From assembly GCF_020360975.1 (NCBI RefSeq), contig NW_025408677.1, positions 2,480,001 to 2,544,000 on the forward strand: a stretch of DNA of 64,000 nt, in the 5' to 3' direction. Below are positions 33,728 to 47,382 of this stretch, one piece after another. The translations under genes and the position numbers were made by a program. Source of the stretch: Hirsutella rhossiliensis. Lineage: Eukaryota; Ascomycota; Sordariomycetes; Hypocreales; Ophiocordycipitaceae. The notes beneath the pieces were generated by a model. The model was not told the origin of the DNA. It was given only the letters and a program-made list of their open reading frames with translations, and did no database searches. Numbering within the stretch: the first letter of the stretch is position 1; each line of letters starts with the position of its first letter.

Positions 33728-36700
33728 GGAGTTGTAGTTCGACGTAGTGGCCCGCGGTGCCCTCGAGTCGTTTGGCGGCCAGCAAGAGGGCAGATGGTTA
33801 AGACCGAGGCAATGGCGAAGACGTGGGTCGACGACGGCGACGTAGGACGGACGATCTTTCCCAATCTGCACAAGGGATGCTCGGGCGGCGGGAGGAGGCT
33901 ATGAACGAGGCGTGCTCTCCTCATCGACGTGTGTCCATCGCGGGCAAGGTAAAGGAGCCCGGTCGCGGCATGCGAGTATACAACGGCCCATGGTTTCCAC
34001 GGCAACAGTCATGATTTGACCCGAAGACGGTCACGTGATGAGTGCGAGCCAACGACCACAGCAATGCCCGGTTGTAGTGCTTGCTTCTGTCTGCCATTAG
34101 ACATTTGATGTCCATCCAAAGACTTCGCTTCGAGCGGACTCTGGGGATGATTGAAGATGGGACGCAGGTGCTCCGGGAGTGATGGCCCAGCGGGCTGCTA
34201 GGAGACGCATGGAAGAGCGCAATCAGGGAGCTGGGTCGCGATGACGAGTCAGCCGAGAGGGCGGTGGATTATGACCCAGCGATATCCTTGGATGGACATA
34301 CAGTAATTATACATATCTCACTGTCCCGCAATTTCAGACATGTGCCAGATTGTTGAAGATATCTGGGACTCAACCGTCTGGGACCCAACCAGACGACCAC
34401 TGACTCCAAGGCAGCCGCCATTGCACACTGGGAGATGCTCGAGAGACAATATCGGTAGGCGACACGGGTACGGAGTGAGTGCAGTACGTACCTACCTACA
34501 CAGGCTGGCTGACAGGGAAAACATTTATCCTGCACAGCTTCAAGTAATGCACTAATGCACGTAGGCGCCCGGGCGGTGGGCGGCCGCCAAGCTGAGATCC
34601 GCACCTCGCAACGGGCGGGTACCCACCAGGCCAGGCAGGGAGGATATTGGCTGCAAAGGCCCGGCGTTTCCAATCAAGGTGGGAGGGTGGGCTTTCTGCC
34701 CTCATTCCTGCCATTCATCAAGGCCCCCCCCAGTGTCGGATGGTATTTATAGGCACATGCCTTGGTCCTTTACAGTAAATCCCCCAACGTTGATTTTGGA
34801 TGGAAACTCGACTTGGATGCCCGTTTGGTCTCGTATATCCGTCCGCAAGTCTTTCTTTATAAGGACGGCGAGGCGGCAAGGCGGGAAGGAAAAAGAAGAA
34901 AAATAAAGTCTTTGGCCTGTTGGGCCGCCGCGCGCGTCCTGGTCGCCAGCGAGCAAATCAGTACGGAGTACACAGTAATGGCGTGTGTAAGCAAAGCAAA
35001 AAAAATGTCTCTCTTTTCTTGTGCTGTACGGCCGCTCCACACCCGCGGGTCGATACGAGTCAAGCTTCTGCGATCTGCCCTTTGGAAACGCTCAAGAGCC
35101 GCGTCTTCTTTTGTCCGGAAGTCATGCGTGCGCCAAGGAAGAAACAAGTCGCTGTCCTAGATTCACATCCCTGACAATCCTGACAATGTCGGCCGTTATC
35201 TTGCCACTGGAGCCGGCTCTGGTACACGAATACAGTGCGGAGCCAACACACACACGCGCAGCCGTCATCGTTCGTCACGGCCCGTGGGAAAAGGAGCGGG
35301 CCAATAATCAATCAGAATGCAGGTTTTGCAAAGTCGCACTGCACAGCCAGCGGCACGTCCATCCATCACCCCTCGCAGGCTCCACTCGTCGGCAAGCAAC
35401 AAGGTTGCGAGGCACCTCCTCGTCAGGTACTCTGTACAGTACAGAACAGGCTGCCGAGGTCGTCGCAGGAACCCATTGTCGGGCCGGTCCAAGTCAAGAG
35501 GACACACAAGACACGCACAAGACATGAGCAGGAAATTCCCCGTCCCAACGCAGGCGCACCTGAGGGAAAAAGGGGAAAGACGATGCTGGACCGGCCGGAC
35601 GGCTGTGTCAGGCTGGACGCGTTCCTGAGCGGCACAGCGAGCGGGCTGCCGAGGACGGGCTCTATCTGCCACCTATAAGCACGAGTTGTTGTTGAAAAGG
35701 GGGGGGGGATCGAGGCGGGTGATAGGTCCCGTTCAGCCTCTCATCGCAACTGGGCAAGCTGTACGGACAGAAGCCTCGATATGTTCCGTGTTTCTCTTGG
35801 CACGGTAGATACGGTACTGTGTTGTTATTACGTAGTGTCAAGTGTCCCAGGGGCACAAGGAGGGACAATTTGAAGAAAATAAGAAACATGGGCCTGACAC
35901 TGTATACTTATCTGCATGACAGCTCGGCACCTCCCTGGACAGGAAATCCTAGCAGGCGTCCACCCATGGGACCCGTGGGCATCTCGCAGGCTCTTTTTCA
36001 GCCCCCCTTCCCGCAGAGGTAGGGGGCAGAGGGAATTATGCAAGTTTCTTCGACAGGCGTCTTCCTGTAGGCAAGACGCTATTGAGTAGTTATTAAGTCC
36101 AAGATGACTATGCTGAAGGAGCTACTGAACGGAGCAGAGCACCCTGAGATGCTACTAAAGATAGGATTCTATCTAGACAGACGTCGAGGCGGTTTCCACG
36201 TTCCGCACTCGCCGGAACGCATTGCCCAGTCCGCCGCGCGCGCCGAGTCTTCCAGGAAAGACTTTTGGGGTTGGCAAAAAGTTAGGTAGCAAAGAGACGC
36301 CCGCGCCTGACACGGATAAGTAATCACTCACTGTCAGGGGATGATGCCCCACACGGGCACTCGGCATGACATACGCGACCGCTGCTGTGCAAGGTGCTTC
36401 AAGCAAGGTGCGGTGCCCGTGTCTTGAAGATCACGATCAATGTGCTCCGGACATACTGTACGCGTGGTCGCCCCACCACGTACATGAATGGCCCAGCAGG
36501 CGGCATTGTCATTCGTACGGCGTACCCGCGCTTTTGCGGCTATTCGTGAGGCGGGTGCTTGCACTGTGCGCGTAAGGTACGCGATATATCTCTGGATGAT
36601 TCACACGCGTAGCCAACCAACTGATATACAGTACACAAGACAGCATGTCCAAGCAACGCAAGTGGCTCATAGGCAAGGTGGCAAACTGTCAAGCCATGTA

Positions 36701-37908
36701 CATGTACAGACAAATTGTACTGTGCACGTCTGGAGTAGGCGTGATTGCGTGGTTGGATAGGTACTGTACCAACCTACCTTAAGGTATCTGGCCATCTCAC
36801 CGACGCACGAGCTCGGACTGTATGATAGGTACTTAGGCACCTAAGGTAGGTTTAAGGTAGGTAGTACAGTACCTACCTACCTTCCTCGGTCTTCTGCTTT
36901 GCGCACAGCTGTGCACTGTCATTACATGTATCCTTCCACCAACATCAACATGCCCGCTCAGGCTCTTGGACATGTTGCGGCACTTTGTACTGTACCTATC
37001 TAGGTAGGTACAGATTGCACAGTATGCACCGCGTCTCCCCGGTCCGTAGCCGGTTTTGGTTGGCTCTTGCTGCGGGGTTCTGGGTCGCATCCATGACCAG
37101 GGAGAAGGGGGGGGTGATAAGGGGCACACCGCGCACTGGTACCATTTTCTCGTGTCCGGCGAGGTAATGTACAAGGGCCTCGCTTTCCCGATACCTGGCC
37201 GGCCACCTTCGTGCCGATCCCCTGAACCGCAGGTACCTCAGCTGGGTTCTTGCTCGTCACTGTAAGCAAGCAAAGCGCTCCGCCACCTTTGCTCGCCGCT
37301 CCGTCTCTTCCACTCTCGCTCACTCTCGCGCAGCAGCTCCACTCCTGGGATTCCTTGACTCTCTTCCTCCCGCCCATCCTCCTCCCCTATTCCTCACACC
37401 ATCCAGGGGAACGCCGACTCTGGCCTCGATTGCGTACACACGACCGGCCAAACCTTCCACTCGCTGCCTTTTGTTGCTGATTGCCTGCCGACTTCTCTTC
37501 CGTCGCTCCCGCCGTTCCTTACTGCTGTTCGTCTCGTGGCCTGCTTGGAGTCCTATCCCTTCGTGCGGGCACTCGGCATCGACGACTCCCGTGGTTTTCG
37601 CTTTGCCCGTTTGCTCTTCGATTGTCCATCGTGGACCCGGCCAACTGTCGGCCTGCACGAGTGTCAGCAGACTGCTTGGTCCTGCGCCGCGGGAGCCCTC
37701 GTGCACTCTCCCTCGCGCCCAACGTTCTCGATCCTCTCCCATCGCGCCTGTCGTGCTCTACCATTCAGCGCCTGCAACTCAATGCGTGTCAAAGGGTAAG
37801 CTTTCTCTCCCGTACATTGGGGCCAGAACGTCTACCCACGACGCTCCACAGGGTTCTGCATCGTGGACTAACGCGGATGGTGATGGAATCAGTTGATCTA
37901 CTTCCATC
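33728..37908. other. Long gene-poor region upstream of FKS1
   Basis: About 4.2 kb with no conserved coding segment on either strand. 33728-34100 is the SprT-gene promoter. 34.0-37.0 kb has many spacer motifs: GTACAGTAC/CTGTAC boxes (35430, 36630, 36700-36720, 36875, 36988), TACGGAGTAC (34961), and a dense AGGTAGGTA/TACCTACC cluster at 36765-37012. 37.25-37.75 kb is strongly pyrimidine-rich and should be the FKS1 core promoter and 5' leader. The size fits a complex promoter or a non-coding transcript; neither can be shown. Confidence 0.55.
37796..37892 (+). other. Probable 5'-UTR intron of FKS1
   Basis: GTAAGC donor at 37796, branch-type ACTAACG at 37867-37873 and an AATCAG acceptor ending at 37892, 16 bp before the FKS1 ATG. 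All elements match the coding introns of this window, but transcription is needed to prove it. Confidence 0.5.
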
Positions 37909-40900
37909 ATGTCGGGGTATCCAGGTGGTCACCATGACCACTACGATGATGGCTACGGTCAACAGGCTGGTGGCAACACCGAGTCCTACTACCAGGATGA
38001 TCAGTACTATGACAATGGCGGCTACGATGCTCGTGGCGGCCATGGCGCCCAGGCGGGCAACGCCGGCGATGGCTACTATGACGAATCGTTAGTCCTCTGC
38101 CACGTGAGGTCTCGCGCATCAATTACTGACTGCTCACAGGGGCTACTACAACGCCGATCCCAACAACCCGTATCACCAGGACGGTGGCTACTACGATGGC
38201 CACGACCAGTATCAAGACGACTACTACAACGGGAATGGTGGCTACTATGACCAGGAGTACAATAACGGATACGCCGGTCACGGGGCTCGCCACGGCTCCG
38301 AGAAGGACTCGGAGACATTCAGCGACTTCACCATGAGGTCTGACATGGCCCGCGCTGCAGAGATGGACTACTATGGCCGTGGCGATGAACGCCACAACAG
38401 CTACGGCGATGGCCAGCGAGGATTCCGCCCGCCCTCCTCTCAGATTTCGTATGGCGCCAACCGCTCCTCCGGCGCCTCGACACCGAACTACGGCATGGAC
38501 TACGGCAATGTCCTGCCCCCCGGCCAGCGATCCCGGGAGCCATATCCGGCCTGGACTTCGGACGCTCAGATCCCGCTGTCCAAAGAGGAGATCGAGGACA
38601 TCTTCATGGACCTGACGTCCAAATTCGGATTCCAGCGAGACAGCATGCGAAACATGTACGACCACCTCATGACGCTGCTCGACTCGAGGGCCTCTCGCAT
38701 GACGCCCAATCAAGCTTTGCTGTCTCTCCACGCCGACTACATTGGCGGTGACAATGCCAACTATCGCAAGTGGTACTTCGCAGCTCATCTCGACTTGGAC
38801 GATGCCGTGGGCTTCGCCAACGCCAAAAGTAAGAAGGGCTTGCGCCGAAAGGCCAAGGGCAAGAAGAAGCAGAATGCCGATGGTGCCAACGAAGACGACG
38901 CTCTTCAGGACCTCGAGGGTGACAACAGTCTCGAAGCGGCCGAATACCGCTGGAAGACGCGCATGAATCGCATGTCGCAGCATGATCGTGTGCGCCAGAT
39001 TGCTCTCTATCTCCTCTGCTGGGGCGAAGCCAACCAGGTTCGGTTCATGCCCGAGTGCCTCTGCTTCATCTTTAAGTGCGCCGACGACTACCTCAACTCT
39101 CCTGCCGGCCATGCGCTCGTCGAGCCCGTGGATGAATTCACGTACCTCAACAATGTCATCACCCCACTCTACCAGTATTGTCGAGACCAGGGGTACGAGA
39201 TTCTCAACGGGGTTTATGTCCGCCGGGAACGCGACCACAAGCACATCATTGGGTACGACGACTGCAACCAGCTGTTCTGGTACCCCGAAGGCATTGAGCG
39301 CGTCGTGCTCCAGGACAAGAGCAAGCTCGTCGACGTGCCGCCTGCCGAACGGTATCTCAAACTGAAGGACGTCGATTGGAAGAAGTGCTTCTTCAAGACG
39401 TACAAGGAGACGCGATCGTGGGGCCATCTTTTGGTCAACTTCAACAGAATCTGGATCATTCACCTGACCATGTTTTGGTTTTATACCGCACACAACGCGC
39501 CGACCCTTCTTGTCGGCTCCAAGTACGAGCAGCAGGTCAACAACCAGCCACCCGCGTCCAAACAGTTCTCTGTGGTTGCGTTCGGCGGAGCCATCGCCGC
39601 GCTCATCCAGATTCTCGCCACCTTGGCCGAGTGGGCGTACGTCCCTCGGCGATGGGCGGGTGCACAGCACTTGACGAAGAGGTTGCTTTTCCTGCTTGTC
39701 ATTTTCGTTCTCAACGTCGGCCCTGGCGTAAAGGTGTTCATGATTCCCACCGACCCGAAGAAGACTCCGGTGGACATCGATCTCATCATCGGCATTGTGC
39801 ACTTCGTCATCGCCATCGTCACCTTCATCTTCTTCGCCGTCATGCCTCTCGGTGGTCTGTTTGGCAGCTACCTGACGAAGAATTCGAGACGATACGTCGC
39901 CAGTCAGACCTTTACAGCCAGCTACCCCAGGCTCTCGGGCAATGACATGGCCATGTCGTATGGCCTGTGGCTGACTGTGTTTGGTGCCAAGTTCGGAGAA
40001 TCTTACGTCTACCTCACGCTCTCTTTCCGCGACGTGATCCGCTATCTCTCCATCTTCCACCCCAGATGCCAAGGCGACAACTTACTCGGCTCCTCTAGCA
40101 ACATTCTCTGTCAGAACCACCCCGCCATCCTGCTTGGGTTGATGGCGTTTACGGATCTCATCTTCTTCTTCCTCGATACCTACTTGTTCTACGTCCTCCT
40201 TAACACCATTTTTTCGATTGCCCGCTCGTTCTACATTGGATCTTCCATCTGGACGCCCTGGAGGAACATCTTTTCCCGCCTCCCCAAGCGCATCTACTCC
40301 AAGGTCCTTGCCACGACCGACATGGAGATCAAGTATAAGCCCAAGGTCTTAATTTCGCAGGTCTGGAACGCTATCGTCATTTCCATGTATCGCGAGCACT
40401 TGCTGGCGATTGATCATGTTCAGAAGCTGCTCTACCATCAGGTTCCGTCGGAGCAAGAGGGCAAGCGGACACTGAGAGCCCCCACGTTTTTCGTCTCTCA
40501 GGAGGACCACTCCTTTAAAACCGAGTTCTTCCCCAGCCATAGTGAGGCGGAGCGCCGCATCTCCTTCTTTGCTCAGTCACTGTCGACGCCGATTCCGGAG
40601 CCTCTGCCGGTAGACAACATGCCAACGTTTACGGTCATGATTCCCCATTACAGCGAAAAGATTCTTCTCTCCCTGCGGGAAATCATCCGCGAAGATGAGC
40701 CCTACTCCCGAGTCACACTCCTCGAGTACCTCAAACAGCTTCATCCTCACGAGTGGGACTGCTTCGTCAAAGACACCAAGATCTTGGCCGACGAAACATC
40801 GCAGATGAACGGCGATTTCGAGAAAAACGAAAAGGATGCCGCCAAGAGCAAGATTGACGACCTTCCCTTCTACTGCATTGGTTTCAAGTCATCGGCTCCC

Positions 40901-43865
40901 GAGTACACGCTGCGAACTCGTATCTGGGCGTCTCTGCGCTCTCAGACCCTCTACCGCACCGTGTCTGGATTCATGAACTACAGCCGTGCCATTAAACTCC
41001 TTTACCGCGTGGAGAACCCTGAAGTTGTTCAGATGTTTGGCGGCAACTCCGACAAGCTCGAGCGGGAACTGGAGCGCATGGCCCGCCGCAAGTTCAAGAT
41101 TGTGGTGTCTATGCAGCGCTATTCCAAGTTCAAGAAGGAGGAAATGGAGAACGCCGAGTTCCTGCTTCGTGCCTACCCCGACCTTCAGATTGCCTACCTC
41201 GATGAAGAACCCCCCCTCGCCGAGGGCGAAGAACCACGACTGTACTCGGCTCTGATTGATGGCCACTCGGAACTCATGGAGAACGGCATGCGACGGCCCA
41301 AGTTTCGAATTCAGCTCTCGGGCAACCCCGTCCTGGGCGACGGAAAGTCTGACAACCAAAATCACGCACTGATCTTCTATCGGGGAGAATACATCCAGCT
41401 CATTGACGCCAACCAAGACAACTACCTTGAGGAGTGCCTCAAGATTCGAAGCGTCCTTGCCGAGTTTGAAGAGATGAAGACCGAAAACGTCTCTCCATAC
41501 ACACCGGGGGTCAAAAGTGATGCCGTTGCTCCGGTCGCGATCCTCGGAGCTCGCGAGTACATTTTCTCGGAAAACATCGGTATTCTGGGCGATGTTGCTG
41601 CTGGCAAAGAGCAGACGTTTGGTACTCTGTTCGCGCGTACTCTGGCCCAAATCGGAGGCAAGCTCCACTATGGTCATCCCGATTTCCTAAATGGCATCTT
41701 TATGACGACGCGTGGCGGCGTTTCCAAGGCCCAGAAGGGACTGCATCTCAATGAGGATATTTTCGCCGGTATGAATGCAATCCTCCGCGGCGGGCGCATT
41801 AAGCACTGTGAATATTACCAGTGTGGCAAAGGGCGTGATCTGGGCTTTGGCTCGATTCTTAATTTTACCACCAAGATTGGAACGGGCATGGGAGAACAGA
41901 TGCTTTCTCGCGAGTATTACTACCTCGGCACGCAGCTTCCCCTAGATCGATTCCTGTCCTTTTACTACGCGCATCCCGGCTTCCACATCAACAACATGTT
42001 CATCATGCTCTCCGTCCAGCTCTTCATGCTCACGCTGCTCAACTTTGGCGCCTTCAGACACGAGACGATTGCTTGTGACTATAACCGGAACAAGCCGCTC
42101 ACGGACCCCTTGTTCCCAACCGGCTGTGCCAACACCGATGCAGTCATGGACTGGGTTCAGCGAAGCATCTTGTCAATCTTCTTCGTCTTTTTCCTGTCGT
42201 TTGTGCCCCTGATCGTTCAGGAACTGACGGAACGCGGCGTCTGGCGTGCACTGGTCCGCTTCCTCAAGCAGTTCTTCTCGCTTTCGCCCTTTTTCGAAGT
42301 GTTCGTCTGCCAGATTTACGCGAACTCTGTGCAGCAGGATCTTTCGTTTGGCGGCGCACGATATATCGGAACCGGACGTGGCTTCGCTACGGCCCGAATT
42401 CCGTTTGGCGTCTTGTACTCTCGATTTGCCGGGCCGTCGATTTACTTCGGCGCTAGGCTGTTGATGATTCTCTTGTTTGCCACCGTCACGGCCTGGCAGG
42501 CGGCGTTGACTTACTTCTGGATCACCCTGCTCGGTCTTACGATTTCCCCGTTCCTGTACAACCCTCACCAGTTTGCCTGGAACGACTTCTTCATTGACTA
42601 CCGCGATTTTCTGCGCTGGCTGTCAAGAGGCAACTCCAGAAGCCATGCCTCGTCTTGGATTTCCTTCTGCCGTCTGTCACGAACTCGCATCACTGGGTAC
42701 AAGCGCAAGGCCCTGGGTGAGGCGTCGGCCAAGATGTCAGCCGATGTTCCCCGCGCTGCCATCGCCAACATTTTCTTCACCGAGATCCTCACTCCTCTCC
42801 TGCAGGTGGTCTGGACTGTTATTCCGTACCTGTTCATCAATGCTCAGACTGGTGTCTCGTCCGCCAACAACGAAGGGGTCAAGATCAAGCCGACGGACTC
42901 GCTCATTCGTGTTCTCGTCGTCGCGCTCGGTCCAATTGGAATCAACGCTGGAGTGTTGGGGGGCATGTTCGCCATGGCCTGTTGCATGGGCCCGGTCCTC
43001 AGCATGTGCTGCAAGAAATTTGGCAGCGTCCTGGCCGGCATTGCCCATGGAGCGGCTGCCATCTTCATGCTCATCTTTTTTGAGGCCATGTTTGTCCTGG
43101 AAGGCTTCAACTTCGCCAGGACTCTGGCCGGGATGATTGCGGTGGTAGCCATCCAGAGATTCATTTTCAAGCTGATCGTATCGCTTGCTCTCACGAGAGA
43201 GATGAAGACGGACCAGTCCAACATCGCATTTTGGACTGGCAAGTGGTATTCCATGGGCTGGCACTCCATGTCACAGCCTGCCCGCGAGTTCCTGTGCAAG
43301 ATCACGGAGCTGAGCATGTTTGCGGCCGACTTCATCCTCGGTCACTGGCTCTTGTTCCTGATGCTCCCGCTCATTGCGATTCCGCAGTTCGACAAGCTTC
43401 ACTCGATGATGCTGTTCTGGCTTCGACCAAGGTATGCTTGCTCCCCCGTCTAGCCTGTCAAGGTCGTGTGGAGATGCTAACTCGGTTCATTTCAGCCGCC
43501 AAATCCGACCTCCGATTTACTCAATGAAACAGTCGAAGCTGCGGCGGAGACGGGTGATTCGATTCGCCATCCTCTACTTTACGCTGCTGGCCCTCTTCAT
43601 TGGTTTGATTGCCGGGCCCATTGTGGCTGGTCGCCAAATCCCGGAGAAAACACTCCGGCAGATTGGCAACTCGGCTTCGCTTTCGGGCAAGTTCCAGCTG
43701 ATGCAGCCCAATGCCCTGAACAAGGACAACACCAATGGCACTCAAGAAACTGGCACAGGCAAACCCGGTTACAGCGGTGCGTTCACGAAGTCAACGACCA
43801 GGACAGGCGCATCGGAGGCAACGCCCAGCCCTGCTGGTGGCAACAATAGGATAAAACTGCTATAA
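37909..43865 (+). CDS. FKS1: 1,3-beta-glucan synthase catalytic subunit Fks1
   Basis: Plasma-membrane glycosyltransferase (GT48) making the main cell-wall glucan from UDP-glucose, activated by Rho1 and the target of echinocandins. Three exons, 37909..38087, 38140..43431 and 43496..43865, give 1946 residues. The N-terminus is Gly/Tyr/Asp-rich ([12 protein letters not shown] type) and disordered; then a conserved cytosolic domain ([20 protein letters not shown]), a first membrane block, the large cytosolic catalytic region ([70 protein letters not shown]) and a second membrane block. Hot spot 1 reads YLTLSFRDV with Tyr684 and Val692 where yeast has Phe639 and Pro647; hot spot 2 reads DWVQRSIL (1397-1404). 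The last exon adds a basic, then Ser/Thr-rich tail. Confidence 0.97.
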
Positions 43866-44398
43866 AGACTGTATAATAGTGGCTGGATGGACCATGGCGT
43901 CCGAATTGGACTTGTCGAGGGAGAGGGGAAAATGCCGTCTGCAAGTCGAGGCTGCCATGGCCTTGGGGAGTATTTTGCTTGGGCGATTGTTTTCCGTCGA
44001 ATTACTATACGGCAGGGCGACGGGTACTAGGTGGACGACGAGTATTTTTTAATTTCACTCAGTGGCCAAGTCAAGCTTGGTCTGCGTTCTTTTTGCTCTT
44101 GACTCGTGCCCGGTGTGAGTGACGAACGAGCCAGTGATGCGGGATGGACTGTCGAGAGTCGCAATGTCCCGAAGACGACCCCGTCGTCGATGCTGCTTAC
44201 CTAAGTCATCAGAAGCCTGCCCGACTGGTGGGTTGCAGAGTGTGGAACCGCACCAGTACCCTAGAAGTGGCGACGGGCAGTACCGGTATCGTATGACTCT
44301 CGCCTGTCGCTTGTCAAGGTCTGTCCACCACGTCAGCGCGCGATTTGACCCCTCTCGACTCTCAGTCTGCCGCTCTGTGCCCCGACGCCTGGGCTGTC
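43866..44398. other. FKS1 3' flank and LCB1 promoter
   Basis: 533 bp between two genes on the plus strand. Nothing beyond ordinary spacer seen. Confidence 0.6.
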
Positions 44399-46175
44399 AT
44401 GGAACTCGAGGCGCTGCATGCGCGGCTGGAAGATGTGCTGCAGCAGGCGTCGTCCATGTTTCAGAAAGTGCCCGGGTCTGCAGTCCTGGTGCGCTACGTC
44501 CAGTCCAGCTACCAGAACGACCCCGTGCGGTCTGCCATCGAGCTCGTGCTGGTGCTCTTCTTTATCCGCTACCTTCTCTCGCCATCCTACTCGACTCACA
44601 AGCAGAACTACGTCAAGCTGAGGGAAGATGTGCGTTTGCCCAGAGATTGGCTTGGAGACGACGCGCGCGCGCGTCCTTTGTCGATGGCGCTGACCGAATT
44701 CGGCCGCAGGAGATTGACGAGTTGATTGACGACTGGGCCCCTGAGCCGCTCGTCGCCGAGCAGACACCCTTTGAGGAGGCCGAAAGCGAAAAGCTCCCCG
44801 TCATAGTTGGGTACGGCGCCTCCCCCCTTTACCCCGTCGTGAAGTGTACGCGCTGAGAGGTCGTCTTTGGTTAACCCTCCTGCTTTCGTTAGCCCAACCG
44901 GTCCCAAAGTGAAGCTCTCCAACGGCCGCACCGTCACCAATCTCGCGTCGTACAATTTCTACAACTTCAACTCCAACGAGCAGATCAAGGAAAAGGCCAT
45001 TCAAACGCTACGTACTTATGGCGTTGGGCCTTGTGGCCCGCCCCAATTCTACGGTACGCAGGATGTCCACGTCAAGGCCGAGGCCGACATCGCCAACTAC
45101 CTGGGCACCGAAGGCTGCATTGTCTACGCCCAGTCTTTTTCCACAGTATCCAGTGTCATCCCCGCCTTTTGCAAGCGAGGCGACATCATTGTTGCCGACA
45201 AAGCAGTCAACTACTCGATTCGCAAGGGTTTGCAAGCCTCGCGGAGCAACATCAAGTGGTTCGACCACGGCGACATGGACCATCTGGAGAGGGTCATGAA
45301 GGTCGTCGTCAGAGAGCAGGCCAAAGCCAAGAGGCTGACGCGGCGGTTCATCGTCACCGAAGGCTTGTTTGAGACGCTGGGCGATTGCACGGACCTGCCG
45401 AGGCTCGTTGAGCTCAAGGAAAGATACAAGTTCCGCATCATCCTCGACGAGACGTGGTCGTTTGGTGTCCTGGGCCGGACAGGGCGTGGGCTCACAGAGG
45501 CCCAGAACGTGGACCCCCAACAGGTCGACATGATAATCGGGTCCTTGTCGGGGCCGCTCTGCGCCGGCGGCGGATTCTGCGCCGGAGCCAAGGACGTGGT
45601 CGAACACCAACGCATCACGTCGTCGGCCTACACCTATTCGGCTGCTCTGCCCGCAATGATGGCCATGACGGCGAGCGAGACGGTCCATCTGCTCCAGTCG
45701 AACCCCGACATCCTGTCCCAGTGCCGCGAGAACATCAAGGCCATGAAGGCCCAGCTGGATCCTCGCAGCGATTGGGTCACGTGCACCAGTGCCCCCGACA
45801 ACCCCATCATGCTTCTTGCCCTCAAGCCAGACGTGATCAAGGCCCGAAGATTGACTGTGGACGACCAGGAGCGCGTCTTCATGGAGTGTGCCGAGGAGGT
45901 AGGTTTGCCAGGGCGCTGCAGCCATGTGTGTTGCAAGGCGTTTGCTAACGACGCCTGTCCAGTCACTGGCGAATGGTGTCATGGTCGCGAGACTCAAGGC
46001 ATGGCCGTATGCCCACGCCATTGCAGCCAAGGACGGCGGCTGGCACGCGCAGCCGGCGCTCAAGGTTTGCGTCACCTCGGCACTATCCAAAAAGGAAATG
46101 GAAAAGGCGGGCGTGACGATTCGGCATGCGATAACCAAGGTCATGACCCGCAAGGCGAGTAGCAAATTGGCATGA
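44399..46175 (+). CDS. LCB1: Serine palmitoyltransferase subunit Lcb1
   Basis: Regulatory/structural subunit of the ER enzyme that condenses serine with palmitoyl-CoA, the first step of sphingolipid synthesis. Four exons, 44399..44629, 44710..44810, 44893..45898 and 45963..46175, give 516 residues. A transmembrane helix near residues 45-60 (SAIELVLVLFFIRYLLSP) is followed by an alpha-oxoamine synthase fold: NLASYNFYNF, GVGPCGPPQFYGTQDVH (the conserved Cys that is mutated in human sensory neuropathy), QSFSTVSSVIPAFCKRGD, and DETWSFGVLGRTGRG. As expected for Lcb1, the PLP-binding lysine of Lcb2 is missing (position in SGPLCAGGGFCAG). The two serine-rich membranes of wall and lipid synthesis (FKS1, LCB1) being neighbours may be chance. 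Confidence 0.95.
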
Positions 46176-47382
46176 GACATGGGGCCATTGAGGCGTCGCT
46201 AATGAGAGTGGCACGGGTGTCTTTGTTGAATAATGGATCGACCTGTTCCCGGGAGAACAGGCAGGCGTGGGAGGGTCTGAGGCTTGTTTACGTTCAGCCG
46301 TCGACGATGACCTCAGGGGAATAGAGGGACTCTGCAAATACCAAGCGATGTGCAAAGTCTCGAATGAGTCTCAGGTCCCGAGGCACACTGATTGCCGGCG
46401 CGACGTGGCGAGAGGACTGGATGGACAGTAAGCCCGTACGGTGACGGGAGCAAAGATATGGTGCGCAAAGGAGATCTTTTCCCTCTTTCCTTTTTGCCGC
46501 CCCCCCCCTTTTTTTTGCTGTCGTGATGGTGCGACGCCTTGTCTTTTGTTTCCTGCGGTTCAGTTTGTCTCAAACTCCAATGCGCGCGCGTGCTTTCCCG
46601 GCGGTTTGCGCCGCCTGTCTTGATGAGAGACACGAGCACATGGTTTGGAGCCGACCCTCATGAGTCAGCTACTCATCATGGTGAGCCAAGTAATTAACCG
46701 TTTTCCCTCTTCCAACCTCTTGTGCGTGTCCATGACATGCCAGCCCTCGGCAGACATTTGACCAGCCTCCCCTTTGCATGTCGACCCTCTCTCCTCCTCC
46801 TCAGTTGTTCTCGGCCATGTGCTGGATAGGGTGAAATCCTTTTCGCTTCCTATTCACACACGCTTCTAACCGTCCTGGCCGGCCAAGACCAGGACCCCTC
46901 TCGGGCCATTGTGTGCGCCCCGACTCGTCCGCCTCCCTTTCTCTCCAATATATAGCGTCTCGCATACCTCCGGGCCTCCTGTCTCCCCGCCGGCTCCACA
47001 GCACTCCCGAGCAGTGTTGCATCGCACATTCCTCGAGCCTCTTGTTTATCCATTTCTTCGCGGCCAATGACGCGGTGCTCGACAAGATGGCAGCTGCTCT
47101 TCGTCGAGATGCGCCGCCTTGGCAACGCCCTGCAACGCAACACCCTGTCGCCCAACCTCCATCTTCGTCGCCCTCCCTTTGATAATGCGGCCCTGCTCCT
47201 GGTCTTCGCTGGTCGAAACTCCTTGCCTCGTCAATCTTCCTCATCTTCGTGACTTTCTTTGAATCCTCTTACGCGCGCTCCTAAGATCCTGTTCCGTGTC
47301 TGTCGCTCGTTTGAACACCGCTCCGCTTGACCCGCGTCATCCCTGCCCATCAGCCACCTCGGCATTGTGAGATCACGGCGTC
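46176..47382. other. Intergenic region, GH17 gene promoter
   Basis: 1.2 kb without a supported gene. Contains a T/C homopolymer patch (46490-46516) and a CT-rich stretch before the GH17 start (47230-47380), typical of a fungal 5' leader. Confidence 0.6.

Noticed and set aside
38123..40072. 649-residue open frame antisense to FKS1
   Set aside because: It mirrors the FKS1 coding strand; GC-rich third positions leave antisense frames open. No protein motif was seen.
45008..46180. 390-residue open frame antisense to LCB1
   Set aside because: Antisense shadow of LCB1.
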